From positions 2,108,001 through 2,172,000 of the forward strand of contig CAUWAG010000007.1 in NCBI GenBank assembly GCA_963556695.1: a stretch of DNA of 64,000 bases, in the 5' to 3' direction. This stretch comes from Anthostomella pinea (lineage: Eukaryota > Ascomycota > Sordariomycetes > Xylariales > Xylariaceae). The notes under the pieces were generated by a model. It was not told the DNA's origin and did not search any database. It worked only from the letters and a program-made list of their open reading frames with translations. A program made the position numbers and the translations under genes. Shown here in pieces: positions 58,655 through 64,000 of this stretch (positions are counted from its first letter, which is position 1; each line of letters begins with the position of its first letter).

Positions 58655-59108
58655 ATATTGTAGTTCTAAAGAAATATGCCTTGTTTAAGTTTAAAGGTTT
58701 TAAATTAATAGAAGAGTTAAGAAATTAATTATATTAAAAATTTAAGAATATTTTATTTAATAGCTTTTATAAATGGGTAAAATGATCGTTATATTAATTT
58801 AAACCTGTTATGATTCGTTGGTTTTTAATAGAAGCGATTACGTATATTATTGATATTAAGATATAAACTTAATTTAAAGAAAATCTAATATTAGTTTCTA
58901 GTTTAATAATAATTTGTAATATAGCTTTATTTACAGTATATTTCTAACTATCAAAGTGTTAAAAATAATAATAACTAATATATTTTTATAATTCAAAGTT
59001 ATTTTTATTTCATAGTATTAACGTATATATATAAAAAGATTATATTTTCTTTCTTCTTTTTAAAAATTAGTAAATCCAAGCTATATGTATAGTCATAACG
59101 TGCGACAA
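58655..59108. repeat. AT-rich block, RIP-type relic
   Basis: TA-rich DNA without recognisable coding. Confidence 0.6.
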
Positions 59109-59312
59109 TGTTGGATCCATGCGATTCCAGACTGCACACCATCTATACCAGGACCCACATGTATGATTAGATAAGATAAGATAGTGGATTGAGAGGGCAC
59201 TTGGCCAGACCTTCGAGTCCAGCTAGATTCCTCTCAATCCAACCATCAGTAACATCATGACCTTGACCCCATACTCGAGTATTATGATTGATCGTTCAAG
59301 CCTGTTCTAAAA
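59109..59312 (+). mobile_element. Solo LTR, copia-like family F2 copy 3
   Basis: A 204-bp unit almost identical to 39904-40107, but its end reads CTGTTCTAAAA instead of CTGTTCCAACA, as after C-to-T changes. Flanks GACAA and AACAA differ by one G-to-A change from a 5-bp duplication. Confidence 0.8.
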
Positions 59313-59489
59313 AACAACATATTAAAAAAAATCTTAAGAAATTTATATTTAAAGCGGTATTATAAGGGATTTTAAGTAAGAATTAGCTTATTTTACAATA
59401 CAAGATAAGTATGCTTTTAATAAAGGTTTTAATAAATATATTTAAAATTAGCTTATATTTAAAAAAAGCTTAAATCTTTTATTGTCTTT

Positions 59490-59785
59490 TGTCACAATAC
59501 AGGACTATATCATGGGGTCAAGAATGGAGTGTATTGGTTGCGTGATCTAACTTCGGTCCGTAAGACGAATCTGAGTACTAAATACAGTGCAATCTTGAAA
59601 GACTGGCCTATCTTTAAATCTGACTGTCAACGACTCCTTGTCTATCACCCTTGAAAGCCCCTGAATGGGGACTTTCCATCCCTGAATAGGGGCTTTCTGC
59701 TCTTTTCTTCTTTTGACCAGCTATTCTGGTCCATTCCAGCTGCCGCGCAGCTGGCGCCGCACCTGCACGACACCTGCACAACACA
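59490..59785. other. GC-balanced island in AT-rich DNA
   Basis: A 296-bp island from TGTCACAATACAGG to CACAACACA with LTR-like TG/CA ends but no clear duplication. It holds the perfect 10-bp inverted repeat GAAAGCCCCT...AGGGGCTTTC (about 59654-59698) and a GCAGCTGGCGCCGCACCTGC-like stretch. Single copy here; identity unknown. AT-rich relic DNA lies on both sides (59313-59489, 59786-60110). Confidence 0.5.
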
Positions 59786-60110
59786 TGTATGCTAAGATTT
59801 TCTTAAAAGCATTTAAAAATAAAAATATTGGTAATATTTAATTATTAATAACGATAATATTTGTTTATATATTATTATTTAATTTTTAAGGTAGTTATAA
59901 GTTAGCCATGATTAGATTTACGCGTTTTAGCCGTAAAATAGATCGAAATAGCTTTAAAATAAGTGTTGAATAAATTTATAATTAACTTCAAAATATGTTA
60001 ATAAGTGCTTTAATAATACGCGCGTTGTAATTATAAAAGACGAAGTATAACAATTTTATTGATTAGTTATTCTAAGGTTGATTTTGCCGTATTTAGACGA
60101 GAATTAAAGC

Positions 60111-60516
60111 AAATAAAATAATAAAATAATAAAATAATAAAATAATAAAATAATAAAATAATAAAATAATAAAATAATAAAATAATAAAATAATAAAATA
60201 ATAAAATAATAAAATAATAAAATAATAAAATAATAAAATAATAAAATAATAAAATAATAAAATAATAAAATAATAAAATAATAAAATAATAAAATAATAA
60301 AATAATAAAATAATAAAATAATAAAATAATAAAATAATAAAATAATAAAATAATAAAATAATAAAATAATAAAATAATAAAATAATAAAATAATAAAATA
60401 ATAAAATAATAAAATAATAAAATAATAAAATAATAAAATAATAAAATAATAAAATAATAAAATAATAAAATAATAAAATAATAAAATAATAAAATAATAA
60501 AATAATAAAATAATAA
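60111..60516. repeat. 8-bp satellite array, about 50 copies
   Basis: The unit AATAAAAT is repeated for 406 bp (about 50.7 units) with no deviation that I can see. All frames on the minus strand read as ILLFYYFI repeats, an artefact of the 8-bp period; the 152-codon frame there is not a gene. Confidence 0.93.
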
Positions 60517-60671
60517 AAAAAGCAAATTAAAGGCTTATAACTTATTATATAGTAAGAAGAAAGATATTTAGGTCTGAATTTATTGTTATTGTTGCTAGCA
60601 GAAGATGTGTGCGTAGCACACTAATAGTAGTGGATAATACTAGCCACTAGTGGTCACCTGACTACGCAACA
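60517..60671 (+). repeat. Repeat family F6 copy 2, RIP-mutated
   Basis: Homologous to 55570-55696 (TATTGTTATTGTTG...CTACGCAACA). Relative to copy 1 the differences are mostly C replaced by T or G by A, for example ATTTAGGTCTGAAT against ATTCAGGTCTGATT. Confidence 0.6.
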
Positions 60672-61202
60672 GTTAGGTGGGCGAGTGGTCGGTTTATTCT
60701 CTCTACCCCGTGGTTGGTACTAGTCAACAGTCATCTTTGACATTCAGACAGATAGAGGCGGAAGCGGGAGACGCTGTCCCACCCTTTGTTCTGTAAACTC
60801 GCCCTTCCCCTCATCAATCATCATGTCTAAGTACTTACTTGCTCGTCATCTGTAAAGCTACACGCGTTGTGAACCCCCATGACCAGGCATACAATCCTCG
60901 ACATCACGAAACGAAGCCGAATAACTAAACAGGTCACTGAATATATCTGTCAATTCTGATTGGACCAGAAAGAGACTGAACTTCCATTCAGTACTCAATG
61001 CTCGAGACCTATCTTGATACGCCCTACTTCTCGCAGCCAGGTCTACACACACGCTCGTGGTCTAGACGACGAAGCCCTATCCATCGTCGAGTTCCACTGC
61101 GTATTCGACCGCTGCAACTAGCTTCCATCCATCTTGCTTGTGTCGCAAGGGGGCCAGTTCTTGGCCTCTCTCTTAGATCCCGTCTACAACCATAGGTGCT
61201 TT
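60672..61202. other. Spacer 3' of the eRF3 gene
   Basis: GC content normal. Only unsupported short frames. Confidence 0.5.
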
Positions 61203-63662
61203 CTAGGCGCTATCCTCTGTGATGAGCTTGGTAATCTTGCCGATGGCAATGGTTTGTCCCTGGGCACATGTTAGTAGTCGAACTTCAAGAGGCAGTACGA
61301 TATATCACACCTGGTCGCGCAAGGTGAAGCGCCCCATTTGCGGGTAATCCTCAAACGTTTCTACACAGACCGAGGCACCTTGGAGCTCCATGCGGGCAAT
61401 GATGCTATCACCCTTCTTCGCGTGCGTCGGCGGCGCCTTGCTCTTTCTGCCAGTGCCCTTCTGCAGCTTGTGTAGTAAAGAGGCAAACGTCACTTCTTCG
61501 ACGGCCGAGTGAACATGAATGACACAATTGAAGCCGGCACTGAGGATGCTCTTCAGTTCCAAGATTCGGATCTGCGCCTCGAAAGCTGATACGTTGTGTA
61601 CCAGACGCTTGGGCGAGCAGAGGACAAAACCGGGCGAGATGTCATCTTCCTCAATGCCCCGAAGACGCATTCGAACCTGGTCACCACATTGGGCAATCTG
61701 GATTTCCTCCTCGGTTTCGCCATAGATGGCCGCAATATCGACCTTTTCCTTGTTCGGCATCATGATCACCGACATACCCTTCTTGCAAACACCTGCTTCG
61801 ATCTTGCCCTCGACCATGGTACCCATATCCCTGTACTTGCCGCTGATTGCCATCATGAACGGGGCATTGGTCTTTCTCTCCAATGCTTTCATGTTGTCGA
61901 GGTATTCGAGGAGAGATGGCCCATCATACCAAGGGCAAGTGCCTTGCGGGATACGGTCCTTGATACCCATCGTCTGCTGTGCAGCAATGGGCATGAAGAA
62001 CACATCCGTCTTCAGGTTGTACCCGGTTCCCTTCAGGAATTGCGCCAATTTCGTTGTGCACTCCTTGTACCTGTCCTCCGACCAGTTGACGGTGGGGTCG
62101 TCCATCTTGTTGATAGCCACGACCAACTTGTTGACACCTTGAGTTTTGGCAAGCATCGCATGCTCGCGTGTCTGGCCGCCTTTCTCGAACCCCGTCTCGT
62201 ATTCTCCCTTGCGCGCACTGATGACCAGAATGCCGACATCTGCTTGGGAGGCACCACCGATCATACTTGGCACATACGTCTTGTGGCCTGGAGCATCGAG
62301 AATACTGTATCGACGTGTCTCGGTTTCAAAAAAACCTCTGCCGACTTCGACTGTCTTGCCCTTTGACCGCTCCTCCTTGGTCAAATCCAAAGCCCAGGAC
62401 AGATACCACTGTAGAACCTCGCGTTAGTACTATTTCAGTCCTTTCAACGTTTTGGGCAGCTGTGAAGTAAAATCCACCTGAACATAGTCCATCGATAGTC
62501 CCGGCAGGTAAATCGAGTCATGATAGGACTAGAGGAGGAAAACATGTTGGGGGGGCGTTGAAGATGCTTACAGTCTCTCGGCCCAGATCCTTCGCTTCCT
62601 TTTTGTACTTCTCCATCGTCCGCGGGTCTACCATACCTGTCGCGTACAGAATGGAACCGCCCAGCGTACTCTTGCCAGCATCAACGTGACCGATGAAAAT
62701 GATGTTGACATGCTCCTTGCCGTATATCTCTTTCAAGGTGTCCTCGTCTACGTCGGCAGCCTGCTCGCTAGCAACCGCATCAGCGTCCCGTGCGGCAGCT
62801 TTCGCGCCTCTCGAAGGGCTGGACCGCCCAGACGATGGCGTGGGCGACGTCTTTCCACTGGAACTCTTCGCCTTGGTGGTCTCGCCGGTCTTCTCGATAG
62901 CCTTCGCTGCGGTCACCTTGGTCCCATTATCGCCGGATGCTTCCTTGTCTGCCGTTTCCTTCGTTGGCTCATCCTTCGGCGCTGCTGGAACACCGATAGA
63001 CATAACTTTGGCGGCCTTGGGTTTTGGCGGATCTCCTCCTATGCTCAGGACCTTCGTGCCTCCCTCCTTAGTCGCTACAGGCTTGTTCAAGTCGGAAGCC
63101 GCTGGGGCAGCAGCGTTGTCATCGGGACGTTTGGCGATGGTTGGAACTGCCTGAGGTTGTGCTTGTTGAGCTTGTTGCCGTGGCTGCTGCTGTGACTGGG
63201 GTTGCTGCTGGTACTGCGCATACTGTTGGCCTTGGCCGATTCAGGTCAGCACTTGCGGTGGCGATGAGCGGGGACATGTCTTGCAATACCGTAGTAGGTG
63301 TTCCCGCCCTGTTGTCCGTAGACTCCTCCATAGCCCTGGCCGTACTGCTGCTCATAGCCGCCTTGTCCTTGACCTTGTCCTTGCGCACCTCCGTACTGCG
63401 GATAGTAGTTTTGGCCACCGTAATAGCCCTGCTGGTACTGATTTCCGTACCCGCCGCCATAGGCTTGGCCGGGCTGGAAGGCCTGGGCTCCAGGTTGAAA
63501 CGAGGCAGCTCCCGGTTGGAATGAGCCAGCTCCGGGCTGGAAAGTTTGCGCATGTCCACCCTGCTGCTGCTGTTGGTTATTCAGGTTCATCTGCTGAGCC
63601 TGTCTTGACAGGTTGTCATCCTGAGCGGCAGGGTCGTCTTCCCACGAGTTGAGATCAGCCAT
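61203..63662 (-). CDS. sup35: Translation release factor eRF3
   Basis: Four exons, 63662-63290, 63230-62572, 62408-61311 and 61259-61203, with introns of 59, 163 and 51 bp, giving 728 residues. eRF3 is the GTPase partner of eRF1 at stop codons. Residues 1 to about 165 form a Q/G/Y-rich prion-type N domain: QQQQQGG, four FQPG repeats (FQPGAGSFQPGAASFQPG), YGGGYGNQYQQGYYGG, QQYGQGYGG, then QQPQSQQQPRQQAQQAQ after intron 1. A charged Lys/Ala/Ser M region follows to about 300. The EF-Tu-like GTPase has G1 GHVDAGKST at 305, G3 DAPGHK, G4 NKMD and ISGK. Intron 2 removal restores LGRET/WYLSWALDLTKEER, a family hallmark. The last exon encodes only GQTIAIGKITKLITEDSA. The start ATG 63662 gives MADLNSWEDD. 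Confidence 0.96.
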
Positions 63663-64000
63663 GATGACGGTGTTTGGGTGCTTCGGGACTGGATCGGACT
63701 CGGAATTGGAATTGGAGCCGGTGGTCTGGTGGTCGGATGCGGTGAAAATTTAGGAGTTCGTGGAGTTCGGTTTGGTATTTGTGCGACCGATGTGCGACTA
63801 ACGCTCGGGGGAGGTTGGAAGGCTGGCAGGGTCGGTCGCAAGTGAATGAGGATGACTGCAGGTGAGTCACGGATATGCAGGTGCCACTGCCTAAAGTCGA
63901 GCGGGTTTTGGGTAGAGTTGAGTCGGGCGATGGCAAGTCGATCTATGTAGGTAGCCCAATGGAAGGATTCTTTCTCCTTGAAATGTCGACTGGCCTGACA
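63663..64000. other. eRF3 promoter region (window edge)
   Basis: Upstream of the eRF3 start, with a CT/GA-rich tract just before it (63690-63730). No other gene is seen to the window end. Confidence 0.5.

Noticed and set aside
60067..60525. 152-codon hydrophobic frame
   Set aside because: Pure translation of the 8-bp satellite; every frame of that strand looks similar.

Overview
The window is nuclear DNA of a filamentous ascomycete (Pezizomycotina, probably Sordariomycetes). The evidence is short introns of about 48-163 bp with GT/AG ends and CTAAC/CTGAC-like branch points, fungal-specific families (Clr5-domain protein, Hse1, Atg13, a Q/G/Y-rich eRF3, a PDR-type ABC transporter), and AT-rich blocks that look like repeat-induced point mutation (RIP) acting on dead transposons. 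No ribosomal RNA, confident tRNA gene or CRISPR array was seen.

Layout. (1) 1-4800: poorly resolved DNA with a spliced but unidentified gene end at 2162-2761 and degenerate open frames on the minus strand. (2) 5041-21606: ordinary gene-rich euchromatin, with a SNF2-family ATPase, a Clr5-domain protein, a KANL3/Tex30-type alpha/beta hydrolase, the ESCRT-0 subunit Hse1 and the autophagy scaffold Atg13. (3) 22-26 kb: the first AT-rich block, carrying solo LTR-like repeats. (4) 26767-30616: a GH125-type mannosidase gene and a broken SMP-30/gluconolactonase-type gene. (5) 31-49 kb: a transposon graveyard holding a DUF3435 (tyrosine-recombinase-like) relic, Tad-type LINE ORF1 and ORF2 pieces, a Ty3/gypsy pol scrap, a copia gag scrap, an NRPS condensation-domain relic, a broken zinc-finger/ankyrin gene, and an essentially complete 3.24-kb hAT transposon with its 8-bp target duplication. 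(6) 49362-54140: an intact full-size PDR ABC transporter. (7) 55.6-60.7 kb: a second AT-rich block, with LTRs flanked by intact target-site duplications and a 406-bp array of an 8-bp unit. (8) 61203-63662: the translation termination factor eRF3 (Sup35).

The intact genes are housekeeping or general cell-biology genes (chromatin remodelling, endosomal sorting, autophagy, translation termination, mannoside hydrolysis, drug efflux) and do not form a pathway. The accessory interest lies in the layered mobile elements and in the decayed genes trapped among them. Five to six short LTR-like families were found by comparing the window with itself; several copies keep perfect 5-bp duplications, so they are solo LTRs that landed in, or escaped, RIP-mutated DNA.

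All exon borders below were inferred by hand from splice signals, reading phase and family knowledge, and have not been checked against transcripts.
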